Source: an uncultured bacterium | GTDB lineage: Bacteria > DUMJ01 | Direction: 5' to 3' | Assembly (NCBI GenBank): GCA_937958695.1 | Contig: CALGNK010000049.1 | Location: 1-43,848, forward strand | Length of the DNA stretch: 43,848 nucleotides | In this document: positions 16,904 to 25,070 of the stretch, piece after piece | Layout of the letters: every line of letters begins with the position of its first letter | Position numbering within the stretch: position 1 is the stretch's first letter | Position numbers and translations under genes: made by a program | Notes under the pieces: model-generated | Database searches by the model: none | Seen by the model: only the letters and a program-made list of their open reading frames with translations | Told to the model about the DNA's origin: nothing

Positions 16904-18853
16904 ATGGATTATAAAGATTATTTGCCTATATTTTTGGATGAGTCTAGAGAGAACCTTGTGCAATTGAATAAACTTCTTTTAGAGCTAGAACCGGATCCTG
17001 ATAATAAGGAGCTTTTAAACGAGATATTTAGAATAGCACATACTATAAAAGGAATGTCTGCTACTATGGGGTTTAATAATATGGCAACATTAACACATAA
17101 CATGGAAAATATATTAGATGATTTAAGAAAGGGGAAACTTAAGGCAGATAGAGATATTATTAATCTTCTCTTCTTTAGCTTTGATGCATTAGAAAAGGGG
17201 TTAGAATTAATATCTACTTCCGGAACTGACGATTCTCCATTACTTAAAGAGGCAATTGAGCGTTTTAGCGGTAGAGAAAAGATCGTAGAGTCTAAACCTA
17301 TCCCTAAAGAAACAACTCCTTCTAGGATCATTTTGGATCAGTATAATATGCTTGTTATAAAAGATGCGATTCAGAAAGGTTTTAACGCTTACGAGATACA
17401 TGTAAAATTGAGAGAAAATACTGTACTTAAATCTGTGAGAGCTTATATGGTCTTTAAAGTCTTAGAAGAAAAAGGAGAAATTATATATTCTAAACCTTCT
17501 ACTACAGATTTAGAAAATGAGAAATTTGATTTAGATTTTACTGTGGTCTTTATAACAAAAGAGACAGAAGAGATTATTAAAAGATTGATTCTTCAGATAT
17601 CTGAAATCGACAGTGTAGATATAATTTCCATCCCTATAGAAGAGGGACTAGAAGCCCAGAGGGTAGAAAAAATATCTAAGCCGCAAGAAACTACGATAGA
17701 AAAGGAAGGATCAAGAACTCTATCTAAGATGGGACAAACTATAAGGATAGATGTTGAGAGATTAGATGAACTTATGAATCTAGTGGGTGAATTAGTTATT
17801 CAGAGGACTAGACTAGCTCAGATAAGAGAATTTGATAGCACTACAGATGAATTAGCTAGAATAACTAACGAATTACAGAATTTGGTAATGAAAGTAAGAA
17901 TGATCCCCATTGAACAAGTCTTTAATAGATTTCCCAGGATGGTAAGAGATTTATCTCAAGAGTCAGGTAAAAAGGTAAGACTTGAGATATACGGAGCAGA
18001 TACCGAGCTGGATAAAACTGTTGTTGATGCTATGGGAGATCCTCTTATGCATCTTATAAGGAACGCTATTGATCATGGTATAGAGTCTCCTGAGGAAAGA
18101 GTTAAACTAGGAAAGCCAGAAGAAGGATTAATAAAACTTTCTGCTTATCACGAAGGTAATAATATATACATAGAAGTAGAAGATGATGGTGGCGGAATAA
18201 ACGTAGATAAGGTAAAGAGAAAGGCTATAGAAAGAGGATTGGTAGCAGAAGAAACCGCTAATAGAATGAGCGAAGAAGACATATATAATCTACTCTTCAT
18301 TCCAGGCTTTAGCACATCCGAAAAAGTTACTGATATATCTGGGAGAGGTGTAGGAATGGATGTGGTAAAAAGAAGAGTAGAGGAACTGAATGGGACTATA
18401 AGGATTGAAAGTAAACTAGGAAAGGGAACTAAAGTTATAATTAGATTACCACTTACCTTAGCTATAATACAGTCCTTACTAGTGAAGGCTAGTGAAGAGA
18501 TCTTTGCAATACCTTTAAGTAATATAGAGGAGATAGTAAGACTAGAAGAATCGGACATAAAGACAGTAAAAAATGTAGAAGTCTTGTACTCACGTGGAAG
18601 AGTCATTCCTCTATATAGACTTTCGGAGGTTTTAGGGCTTACTAGTAAAAATATGTGTAACTTTGCCGTTATAGTAAGAACTGCAGGTAAACAGATAGGT
18701 ATAGCAGTAGATAGTTTAATAGGTGAGGAAGAGATTGTTATAAAATCTATTGATAAGATGGTGAATTTGAACAGGAATTTTGTAGGTGCTACCATCCTAG
18801 GTAATGGAAAAGTCGCTTTGATATTGGACGTAAATACATTAGCAAGTATGTGA
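16904..18853 (+). CDS. cheA: Chemotaxis sensor histidine kinase CheA
   Basis: CheA is the receptor-coupled kinase that phosphorylates CheY and CheB. The 649-residue protein has all five domains. P1 is an HPt domain with phospho-site His46 (IAHTIKGMSATMGF). A P2-like docking domain covers ~145-245. The P3 dimerisation hairpin is at ~280-330. The P4 ATPase has an N box (HLIRNAIDHGIESP, ~382), G1 (DDGGGI), F (FIPGFSTSE) and G2 (GRGVGMDVV) motifs. P5 is a CheW-like regulatory domain (~505-645). It has standard length and a good AAGGAGG site. No cheW or receptor gene is in the window. Confidence 0.97.
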   Translation: MDYKDYLPIFLDESRENLVQLNKLLLELEPDPDNKELLNEIFRIAHTIKGMSATMGFNNMATLTHNMENILDDLRKGKLKADRDIINLLFFSFDALEKGLELISTSGTDDSPLLKEAIERFSGREKIVESKPIPKETTPSRIILDQYNMLVIKDAIQKGFNAYEIHVKLRENTVLKSVRAYMVFKVLEEKGEIIYSKPSTTDLENEKFDLDFTVVFITKETEEIIKRLILQISEIDSVDIISIPIEEGLEAQRVEKISKPQETTIEKEGSRTLSKMGQTIRIDVERLDELMNLVGELVIQRTRLAQIREFDSTTDELARITNELQNLVMKVRMIPIEQVFNRFPRMVRDLSQESGKKVRLEIYGADTELDKTVVDAMGDPLMHLIRNAIDHGIESPEERVKLGKPEEGLIKLSAYHEGNNIYIEVEDDGGGINVDKVKRKAIERGLVAEETANRMSEEDIYNLLFIPGFSTSEKVTDISGRGVGMDVVKRRVEELNGTIRIESKLGKGTKVIIRLPLTLAIIQSLLVKASEEIFAIPLSNIEEIVRLEESDIKTVKNVEVLYSRGRVIPLYRLSEVLGLTSKNMCNFAVIVRTAGKQIGIAVDSLIGEEEIVIKSIDKMVNLNRNFVGATILGNGKVALILDVNTLASM

Positions 18854-18863
18854 GGAGGAAATA

Positions 18864-19466
18864 ATGAATTTAAACCCTATGCATCTAGATATACTGAAAG
18901 AACTAGGGAATATTGGAGCAGGTAATGCTGCCACTAGTCTTTCACAACTTCTTAACCAAAGAGTAGATATGAGTGTCCCTGAGGTGAAATTATTAAAATT
19001 GAGGGATGTCCCTTATTTATTAGGAGGTCCTGAGATACCTGTAGTAGGTATAACTGTTCTAGTGGAAGGTGATGGAGAAGGACAAATCTTGCTACTTTTT
19101 ACTAAAAGTAGTTCAGAGAAACTCGTAAAAAATATTATGGTGGGACTTTCTCAAGGCGAGATAGATGAAGAAATGAAACTTTCCGTTTTATTAGAGGTGG
19201 GTAACATTGTAAGTTCCACATTTCTCAATGCCCTTGCTAGTTTTACCAGTATGAAGTTTATACCTACTGTACCTGCAAGTGCTAGTGATATGGCTGGTGC
19301 ACTTTTAGATACAGTGTTAACTGTAGATACTACAGAGAATGACACAATTATTACAGTATTTACAGACTTCATTGTGCAGGGAGAGATGATAGAGGGATAT
19401 TTAGTCTTTGTGCCAAGTCCTTTGGCTTTAAATAAGATATTTAATTCTCTAGGAGTAAGTCTATAG
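18864..19466 (+). CDS. cheC: CheY-P phosphatase CheC
   Basis: CheC dephosphorylates CheY-P and is regulated by CheD. The 200-residue protein keeps both phosphatase motifs: Glu13/Asn16 in ELGNIGAGNA and Glu111/Asn114 in EVGNIVSSTF. In this operon the FliY motifs look lost, so CheC may be the main CheY-P phosphatase. ATG 18864 is well spaced from GAGGAGG. cheD follows after 2 nt, the usual CheC-CheD pairing. Confidence 0.95.
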   Translation: MNLNPMHLDILKELGNIGAGNAATSLSQLLNQRVDMSVPEVKLLKLRDVPYLLGGPEIPVVGITVLVEGDGEGQILLLFTKSSSEKLVKNIMVGLSQGEIDEEMKLSVLLEVGNIVSSTFLNALASFTSMKFIPTVPASASDMAGALLDTVLTVDTTENDTIITVFTDFIVQGEMIEGYLVFVPSPLALNKIFNSLGVSL

Positions 19467-19468
19467 AT

Positions 19469-19948
19469 ATGAATAGAGTAGTAGTTGGTATAGGAGAATG
19501 GTCTATCTTAAAATTAAATGGGGTATTAGTTTGTCTAGGTTTAGGCTCCTGTGTAGGGATAGCTCTTTATGATGCTAATAAGAAGATAGGCGGATTAGTT
19601 CATGTACTCTTACCTGCATCTCAGAATAATGATAACTCAAATCCAACTAAATTTGCTGATACTGGAATCCCGTTTCTCCTAGATGAGATGTTAAGATTGG
19701 GGGCAAATAGACAGTCCATTATTGCTAAAATAGCTGGTGGAAGCCAGATGTTTAATATAAGAGGTAGAGAAGACAAAATGAATATAGGGTTAAGAAATGT
19801 TGAAGTAGTTAAAGATACTCTTAAAAAACTAGAGGTTCCACTTTTAGGAGAGGATACGGGTGGAAGTTTTGGCCGTACTATGGAGTTTTTTGTTTCTAAT
19901 GGGATAGTAAAAGTCAAAACAATAGGAAGGGGAGAAAGAGAGCTCTAA
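19469..19948 (+). CDS. cheD: Chemoreceptor glutamine deamidase CheD
   Basis: CheD deamidates receptor glutamines and stimulates CheC. The 159-residue protein has the catalytic Cys28 (LGLGSCVGIALYD) and His45 (GLVHVLLP), plus the FADTGIPFLLDEM and KIAGGSQMFN blocks of the family. It lies between cheC and fliA. No oddity was noticed. Confidence 0.95.
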   Translation: MNRVVVGIGEWSILKLNGVLVCLGLGSCVGIALYDANKKIGGLVHVLLPASQNNDNSNPTKFADTGIPFLLDEMLRLGANRQSIIAKIAGGSQMFNIRGREDKMNIGLRNVEVVKDTLKKLEVPLLGEDTGGSFGRTMEFFVSNGIVKVKTIGRGEREL

Positions 19949-19950
19949 TT

Positions 19951-20637
19951 ATGAAACTTAATAGGAGGGAAAGAGAGGAATTTGCTTTAAGATACCTCCC
20001 TTTAGTAAAGTATATAGTTAGCCGATTTTATATAAAAGAGACAAGTATTATAACGAAAGAGGATTTATTTCATTGGGGAATTATTGGCTTGATGGAAGCA
20101 ATTGACCGTTTTGATGAGAATAAAGGAGTTAAGTTTGAAACTTATGCCATAAAGAGGATAGAAGGAGCAATAAAGGACGCTCTAAGGAGAGAAGACATAC
20201 TTACAAGAGGACAAAGAGAAAAGTATAAAAGATTAATAAATATTATTGATGCTTTAGAAGAGGAAGAGTTAGATGAAAGGACTATAGCTAGTAAACTTGG
20301 AATGGATTTAGATTCATATCAGGAGCTATTAGAAGAGATAAGTCCTATAGTTATCTCATCTATAGATGAACTGTTAGAAAATAGAGGAATCGAATTTTTT
20401 GATGAAAGAGAAGCTATAGAAGACCGAATATTGAATGAAGAGCTTTTAGAGAGCCTAAAAAAGGCTATAACAAGGTTAAATGATAGGGAAAAGCAGATAT
20501 TGAGTTTATATTACTATGAGGGATTGACACTAAAGCAGATCGGATTAGTTTTAGGTATAACTGAATCTAGAGTGTCTCAACTCCATACACAAATAATATT
20601 AAAGTTAAAAAGGATGATTAAGAGTGAATGGGAGTAA
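19951..20637 (+). CDS. fliA: Flagellar RNA polymerase sigma factor FliA/SigD (sigma-28)
   Basis: This is the sigma factor for late flagellar genes such as flagellin and receptors. The 228-residue protein shows region 2 (YLPLVKYIVSRFY, then EDLFHWGIIGLMEAIDRFDE and FETYAIKRIEGAIKDALRRE), region 3 (~95-130) and region 4 (LNDREKQILSLYYYEGLTLK with an ITESRVSQLHTQI helix-turn-helix). No FlgM anti-sigma gene is seen here. The 3' end overlaps the next gene by 14 nt. Being inside the operon, it would be made together with the basal body. Confidence 0.94.
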   Translation: MKLNRREREEFALRYLPLVKYIVSRFYIKETSIITKEDLFHWGIIGLMEAIDRFDENKGVKFETYAIKRIEGAIKDALRREDILTRGQREKYKRLINIIDALEEEELDERTIASKLGMDLDSYQELLEEISPIVISSIDELLENRGIEFFDEREAIEDRILNEELLESLKKAITRLNDREKQILSLYYYEGLTLKQIGLVLGITESRVSQLHTQIILKLKRMIKSEWE

Positions 20638-22012
20638 TCTCGAGAGGATAAAGATAAAAGTAAGTCCTGATAAGTTAAAGGCGTTTATTAGTATATCACC
20701 TTCAGAAGGTGGAGAAGTAATAACAGAAGAAGATGTTAGAAAAGCCTTAGACCATGCTAGAATAAAATTTGGTATCAAAGAAGAGATAATTCCTTCTATT
20801 GTTACTTTTTCATCTATTGAGGATATGCTTATAGCAGAGGGAATTCCGCCAGAGAATGGGGAGGATGCTAAGATTAGATATCTAGTATCTTTAGGAAGAA
20901 AGGAATTAATACCTAAAGAAAATCCTGACGGAACTGTAGATTTTAGAGAGATAGGATTTGTTGAAAATGTAAAGAAGGGTGATATATTAGCAGAGAAGAT
21001 CCCTCCTACAGAAGGTAAACCAGGAACTAATGTCTATGGGGAATCTATCCCTCCTAAAAAGGGTAGGGATCTAAGACTTCCAAAGGGGAAAAACACTGAG
21101 ATATCAGAGGATGGACTGAAATTAATAGCTTCTATCTCCGGGGTTCCAATTGGTTCTGAGGGCAACATATCGGTATCTCCTATATTAGAGATTCAAAGAG
21201 ATATTGACTTTTCTACTGGGAATATAGATTTTGTTGGTAGCGTCTTGGTCAAAGGGACTATAAGGAGTCACTTTAAGGTTAAGTGTGAAAATAATCTGGA
21301 GATTTGGGAAGATATTGAGAATGCGGATATAGAAGTCGGTGGAAATCTTATAGTAAGGAGAGGCATATATGGTGAGTATGGAAAGAAGATTATCGTTGGT
21401 GGTAATCTAATAGCTAGATTTATCAGAAATGTAGAAATAGAAGTTCGTGGAGATATAATAGTAGAACAGGGAATAATAGATAGTAACGTCAAATGTGGTG
21501 GAAGTATAAAAGTAACTTCTAATAAGGGTGTAATATCGGGAGGAAATATATGGGCTCTCAAGTCTATATATACTTCTCATCTGGGTTCTCCTTACGGGAC
21601 TAGAACGGTAGTAGTGGTAGGAAAGGATCCGTGGAAATCAGAAGAATTAGATAAATTTATAGCAGAAAGAGAAGATATTAGGAAGAAGCTAGAAGAGATA
21701 AACACTAACATAAAGTATATAGCTGGATATGGGAGAGAAGATAATCTTCCTGAGGCAAGACGTATCCAGCTTAATAAACTTAAAGAGATTCAGCGATTAT
21801 TACTTGAACAATTTAACTTGAGAGATGTGAGGATAAAAGAGTTAAATGATAAGATGTTGTATCTAGTAAAAGAAGCTAGAATCCAAGTTGCTGGGAAAGT
21901 TTATCCTGGTGTTAGAATATTGATTGGAGATGAAAGTTATACGATAGATGATGAGTTGCAGAGAGTATATTTTATATGTGATGAAGGGAGGGTTGAGTTC
22001 AGATCGATATGA
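20624..22012 (+). CDS. FapA/DUF342 family protein
   Basis: The 462-residue protein matches the FapA (DUF342) family, cytosolic beta-helix-like proteins often found beside fliA in Gram-positive flagellar operons. Visible features are an N-terminal AEGIPPENGEDAKIRYLV region, the KVKKGD-like VKKGDILAEKIPPTEGKPGT block, a long run of short glycine-spaced beta repeats (about 185-320; GSVLVKGTIRS, GGNLIVRRG, GGNLIARF, RGDIIVEQG, CGGSIKV), and a coiled-coil hairpin (about 340-420). Family members have been linked to polar localisation of flagellar and surface systems. The exact role here is unknown. Confidence 0.85.
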   Translation: MNGSNLERIKIKVSPDKLKAFISISPSEGGEVITEEDVRKALDHARIKFGIKEEIIPSIVTFSSIEDMLIAEGIPPENGEDAKIRYLVSLGRKELIPKENPDGTVDFREIGFVENVKKGDILAEKIPPTEGKPGTNVYGESIPPKKGRDLRLPKGKNTEISEDGLKLIASISGVPIGSEGNISVSPILEIQRDIDFSTGNIDFVGSVLVKGTIRSHFKVKCENNLEIWEDIENADIEVGGNLIVRRGIYGEYGKKIIVGGNLIARFIRNVEIEVRGDIIVEQGIIDSNVKCGGSIKVTSNKGVISGGNIWALKSIYTSHLGSPYGTRTVVVVGKDPWKSEELDKFIAEREDIRKKLEEINTNIKYIAGYGREDNLPEARRIQLNKLKEIQRLLLEQFNLRDVRIKELNDKMLYLVKEARIQVAGKVYPGVRILIGDESYTIDDELQRVYFICDEGRVEFRSI

Positions 22013-22314
22013 GGACTGGGGATATACAACCAATAATAATAAGAACTCAAGAACTTGAAAGGGTTAAAGAAACCCAGAGGCAAACCTCAGAAACTGTTCA
22101 AAGACAATTCCAAATGTATTTTAAACAAATAACTGAACAGCGACAGAATGAGGTAGAAAATTCTAAAGAGAGTAGTAAAAGTAAAGGTGTCGATGAAAAA
22201 GGGGAAAGAAAAGAGTCTAGAAAAGAACGTTCTAAAAGACAAGATAAGTCTAATAAAGATTTAGAAGATTTACATCAACCAGGTGTAGGAGAAAATATAG
22301 ATATTAAGATATAA
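22009..22314 (+). CDS. Small charged, probably disordered protein in the flagellar operon
   Basis: The 101-residue protein is very hydrophilic, with a Q/E/T-rich coiled-coil-like stretch (about 12-50), a K/E/S/R-rich tail (about 50-90), and an NIDIKI end. There is no signal or membrane segment. Proteins of similar composition and length, ending in an IDI-x-I/L motif, occur next to DUF342 genes in other Gram-positive flagellar clusters as far as I recall, but I know no function. The start overlaps the DUF342 stop (ATGA), which supports it being a real gene. Confidence 0.65.
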   Translation: MRTGDIQPIIIRTQELERVKETQRQTSETVQRQFQMYFKQITEQRQNEVENSKESSKSKGVDEKGERKESRKERSKRQDKSNKDLEDLHQPGVGENIDIKI

Positions 22315-22326
22315 AAGGAGGAATCA

Positions 22327-23019
22327 ATGCGTCCATTAAAAGAAATCCTTGGGCTTTCTGTATTAAGCCATTCCGGTAACTATTTAGGTAAGATAGAAGA
22401 TTTAGTGTTAGATAACAGAAAGATGATTGGGGTTGGTTTTCTAATAAAGGATAAGGAGTGGTATAAAGGAATAAAGTTTATACCTAAAGAGGAGATAGAA
22501 GCGATAGGAAGAGATACCATTATAATTTCGAATAACTTTCTTAAGAATGTTATTGAGTTACCCGAGATTATTGAAATTTTAGATAATGGTATAGAGTGGA
22601 GAGGGATCCCTGTATATACTACTAAAGGAGAAATTTTAGGTAAGGTTGAAGAGTTATTTCTAGATGAAGAGACTCTAGAGATTAGCGGGATAAAGATAAA
22701 AGATGAAGAGTTTATGATTGACCGAGATAGCTTAGTAGCCTTAGGACCTTCTGCGGTTTTAGTGAGATTAAAAGTAGACTTACAAGAAACTCTAAAGGAG
22801 GAGTCTACTCAAATACAAGAAGAGAGAGCTTTTGTAGAAGGAGGTGGATTTGAGGCAAAACAGAGCGCTTTTCTTATAGGTAAAAAATTAGCTAGAGATC
22901 TTATAGCAGATGACGGAACTTTAATTGCCTCTAAGGGTGATACGATTAATTGGCAGATTATTAGAAAGATGAGGAGTCTTAATAGAATGCAAGAATTGAT
23001 AAATTCTATAGAACAGTAA
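22327..23019 (+). CDS. Double PRC-barrel domain protein
   Basis: The 230-residue protein has two PRC-barrel-like domains, at about 1-75 (LSVLSHSGNYLGKIEDLVLD, then MIGVGFLIKDKEW) and about 80-155 (IPVYTTKGEILGKVEELFLD, then ISGIKIKDEEF). A C-terminal region (~170-230) holds a GKKLARDLIADDGTLIASKG block, like the turn in many 'SAF/biotinyl-like' extensions. PRC barrels occur in RimM and photosynthetic H subunits and often mediate RNA, ribosome or protein contacts. The start has a strong AAAGGAGG site. Its link to motility is positional only. Confidence 0.75.
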   Translation: MRPLKEILGLSVLSHSGNYLGKIEDLVLDNRKMIGVGFLIKDKEWYKGIKFIPKEEIEAIGRDTIIISNNFLKNVIELPEIIEILDNGIEWRGIPVYTTKGEILGKVEELFLDEETLEISGIKIKDEEFMIDRDSLVALGPSAVLVRLKVDLQETLKEESTQIQEERAFVEGGGFEAKQSAFLIGKKLARDLIADDGTLIASKGDTINWQIIRKMRSLNRMQELINSIEQ

Positions 23020-23020
23020 C

Positions 23021-23563
23021 ATGGATAATGAACTATTAGGATATATAACTACTAGGGTATTTGAGGGTCCTGCTTATTTAGGAGGAATATTAATAGTTGA
23101 TAAAAAGGGGATTCCTGTAGAATTTAAGTATGTAGAACCTATTAGGCCTTCTAAATTACAAACTCTTTTATATGGAAATACTATAGATAGGTATATTCGT
23201 GTAGAAAGTGTTGGTATACCCCTAGTAGATGCAGTAGAACGTAAACCCGTTATACTTTTTATAAGGGAGGAACCATTTCTAGAAGAATCCAAATGGACTT
23301 TTCCTATTATTTCTATAAGTAGATATAAAGGAGAGGTTTTGTCAAATATAGGAGAGTTTAAAGAACTAGAAAATGGAGAATATTTAATCAAGATAGATAC
23401 TAATCTCCCAGTTAGGGTAAAGATAGATAAAAAATTTAGAGAAAGATTACAAGAGTTAATTAATCTTTTGATAGAGGTAGGGCAAAACTTTGATATAATG
23501 GAACCATTTTCTAGGCTAGAAGAGGCTATAAGATTTATATGGAGAGAACAGAAAAAGTCTTAG
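23021..23563 (+). CDS. Uncharacterised conserved-looking protein, 180 aa
   Basis: I do not recognise this family with confidence. The 180-residue soluble protein has an ordered-looking N-terminus (YITTRVFEGPAYLGGILIVD, then GIPVEFKYVEPIRPSKLQT and LLYGNTIDRYI), suggesting a compact beta-alpha domain, then a helical C-terminus. There are no Cys residues and no membrane segment. It begins 1 nt after the PRC-barrel gene and overlaps the next ORF by 25 nt, so the three are almost certainly co-expressed. Codon use matches the neighbours. Confidence 0.65.
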   Translation: MDNELLGYITTRVFEGPAYLGGILIVDKKGIPVEFKYVEPIRPSKLQTLLYGNTIDRYIRVESVGIPLVDAVERKPVILFIREEPFLEESKWTFPIISISRYKGEVLSNIGEFKELENGEYLIKIDTNLPVRVKIDKKFRERLQELINLLIEVGQNFDIMEPFSRLEEAIRFIWREQKKS

Positions 23564-24102
23564 AAGAGATCTATAGAATTCTAGGTATAGATTTTGCTCC
23601 TATAATAGTAGATGTTCCTATATATAACACGGAAATTAAGTCTATAGATGTAAATTTAGTTGCTAGAATCTCTAAAGTCGAGATAGAGAGAATTTATGGT
23701 AAGCCAGTTAAAGTTACCATAGCTTTAGACAGAGAAGAGAAGATAAGGAGTAAAGTAAACAATGTTTTTGTTTATTTCCCTATAGGCATAGTTACTAATC
23801 TAAGTATTGTAAATAGTGTTTTTATTAGAAGATATCCAGGTTCTTGGAAAGATTTACCGGAGGAGACAAAGATAAAGCTACTGGCAGAGATTAAGAATAA
23901 ATTCCCCCAATATATTGAAGGAATAAAGATAATAGGGGTTTATAAGGATATTCCATTAGGAAGAATTAGGAACTTGCTTGTAGATGAAAAAACAGGAATA
24001 TTATCTTTTAATCTAAAAGAAGAATATATAGAGGAAAAGAGAGCTAATTTACTAGTATTTAGATTTTTGAAAGATGAAACTTTAAGGTCAATAGCATTCT
24101 AG
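23539..24102 (+). CDS. Uncharacterised protein, 187 aa, last gene of the flagellar operon
   Basis: I do not recognise this one. The 187-residue soluble protein has an N-terminal helix (residues 1-15), alternating hydrophobic strands, and a conserved-looking RRYPGSWKDLPEETKIKLLA segment near 97-117. It has no signal peptide, membrane segment or cysteine. The ATG at 23539 lies inside the previous gene, and no strong ribosome binding site is visible, implying coupled translation. The stop lies 2 nt from the stop of the convergent gene on the other strand. Confidence 0.6.
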   Translation: MERTEKVLEEIYRILGIDFAPIIVDVPIYNTEIKSIDVNLVARISKVEIERIYGKPVKVTIALDREEKIRSKVNNVFVYFPIGIVTNLSIVNSVFIRRYPGSWKDLPEETKIKLLAEIKNKFPQYIEGIKIIGVYKDIPLGRIRNLLVDEKTGILSFNLKEEYIEEKRANLLVFRFLKDETLRSIAF

Positions 24103-24104
24103 TG

Positions 24105-25070
24105 TCATAAAGAAGGATTGTATTCTAGGTCTTCCCACTTCCCACATCTTCCACCGAGTCGAGCTACCAGTTTACCTTCAATAAAGATATTTGTAATTTC
24201 ACAAAGATTTGAACACCCCTTACACTCAAATCCTCTAGTAGTTATGTCCTGGTCAACAATATCAAAACCCTTAAAGTTACTCTTTCTTATATTAGCCTCT
24301 TGCGCCAATAGTCCTGCTCCTATGGCTCCCATAAGTGAGAAGTATGGTGGAACTATAATCTCAGTTCCCAAGGCTCTTTCAAACGCAACTTTTATACCCT
24401 TATTAGCTGCGACTCCTCCCTGAAAGAGTATAGGAGGCAGTATCTCCTTTCCTCTTCCAACATTACTTAGATAATTTCTCACTAATGCCTCACACAAGCC
24501 AAATAATATATCCTCTCTTTTATGCCCCAATTGTTGTTTATGAATCATATCTGACTCCGCAAAAACAGTACATCTTCCAGCAATCCTCACTGGTTTCTGA
24601 GCCCTTAAAGCGACATCTCCAAACTCTTCTATAGGTATGCCAAGTCTCTGTGCTTGGTGATCAAGAAAAGAGCCGGTTCCTGCAGCACATACAGAATTCA
24701 TAGCAAAGTCGACTACTATGCCATCTCTTATGATAATAATCTTAGAATCTTGTCCTCCTATCTCTATTATTGTCTGTACTTTTGGGTTATAGTGTAAGCC
24801 TGCAACAGCATGGGCAGTGATCTCATTCTTTATAACATCAGCTCCTACTACTGCACCTATCAGAAATCTAGCGCTACCTGTGACCCCAACGCCATCTATC
24901 TTTAGGTCACTTCCAAACTGAGATTTTATCTTGAAAAATCCATCTTTGACTGCTTTTATCGGATCTCCAGCAGTTCTAAGATAGAGCCCTATTATGATAT
25001 TTCCTTTTTCGTCTATAATTGCTATGTCTGTACTTACAGAACCAACATCTATTCCTAGGAACTTCTTCAT
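24105..25070 (-). CDS. Acyl-CoA dehydratase activase (BadF/BadG/BcrA/BcrD ATPase family, COG1924)
   Basis: The 321-residue ASKHA-fold ATPase resembles HgdC, the [4Fe-4S] activator that drives an electron into 2-hydroxyacyl-CoA dehydratases. Motifs are the phosphate-1 loop GIDVGSVSTDIAII at residues 5-18, IIEIGGQDSKIIII with the adjacent SVCAAGTGSFLDHQAQRLGI segment, CTVFAESDMIHKQQ, and a second cysteine cluster near the end (FECKGCSNLCEI). Cys in CAAGTG and CTVFAE correspond to the HgdC cluster ligands. It overlaps the upstream COG3581 gene by 4 nt. No dehydratase subunits are in the window. Confidence 0.88.
   Translation of the reverse strand: MKKFLGIDVGSVSTDIAIIDEKGNIIIGLYLRTAGDPIKAVKDGFFKIKSQFGSDLKIDGVGVTGSARFLIGAVVGADVIKNEITAHAVAGLHYNPKVQTIIEIGGQDSKIIIIRDGIVVDFAMNSVCAAGTGSFLDHQAQRLGIPIEEFGDVALRAQKPVRIAGRCTVFAESDMIHKQQLGHKREDILFGLCEALVRNYLSNVGRGKEILPPILFQGGVAANKGIKVAFERALGTEIIVPPYFSLMGAIGAGLLAQEANIRKSNFKGFDIVDQDITTRGFECKGCSNLCEITNIFIEGKLVARLGGRCGKWEDLEYNPSL

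Noticed and set aside
18148-18795. Minus-strand ORF of 215 codons
   Set aside because: It is antisense to the kinase and CheW-like domains of cheA, which are intact in the forward frame. It is a shadow ORF.
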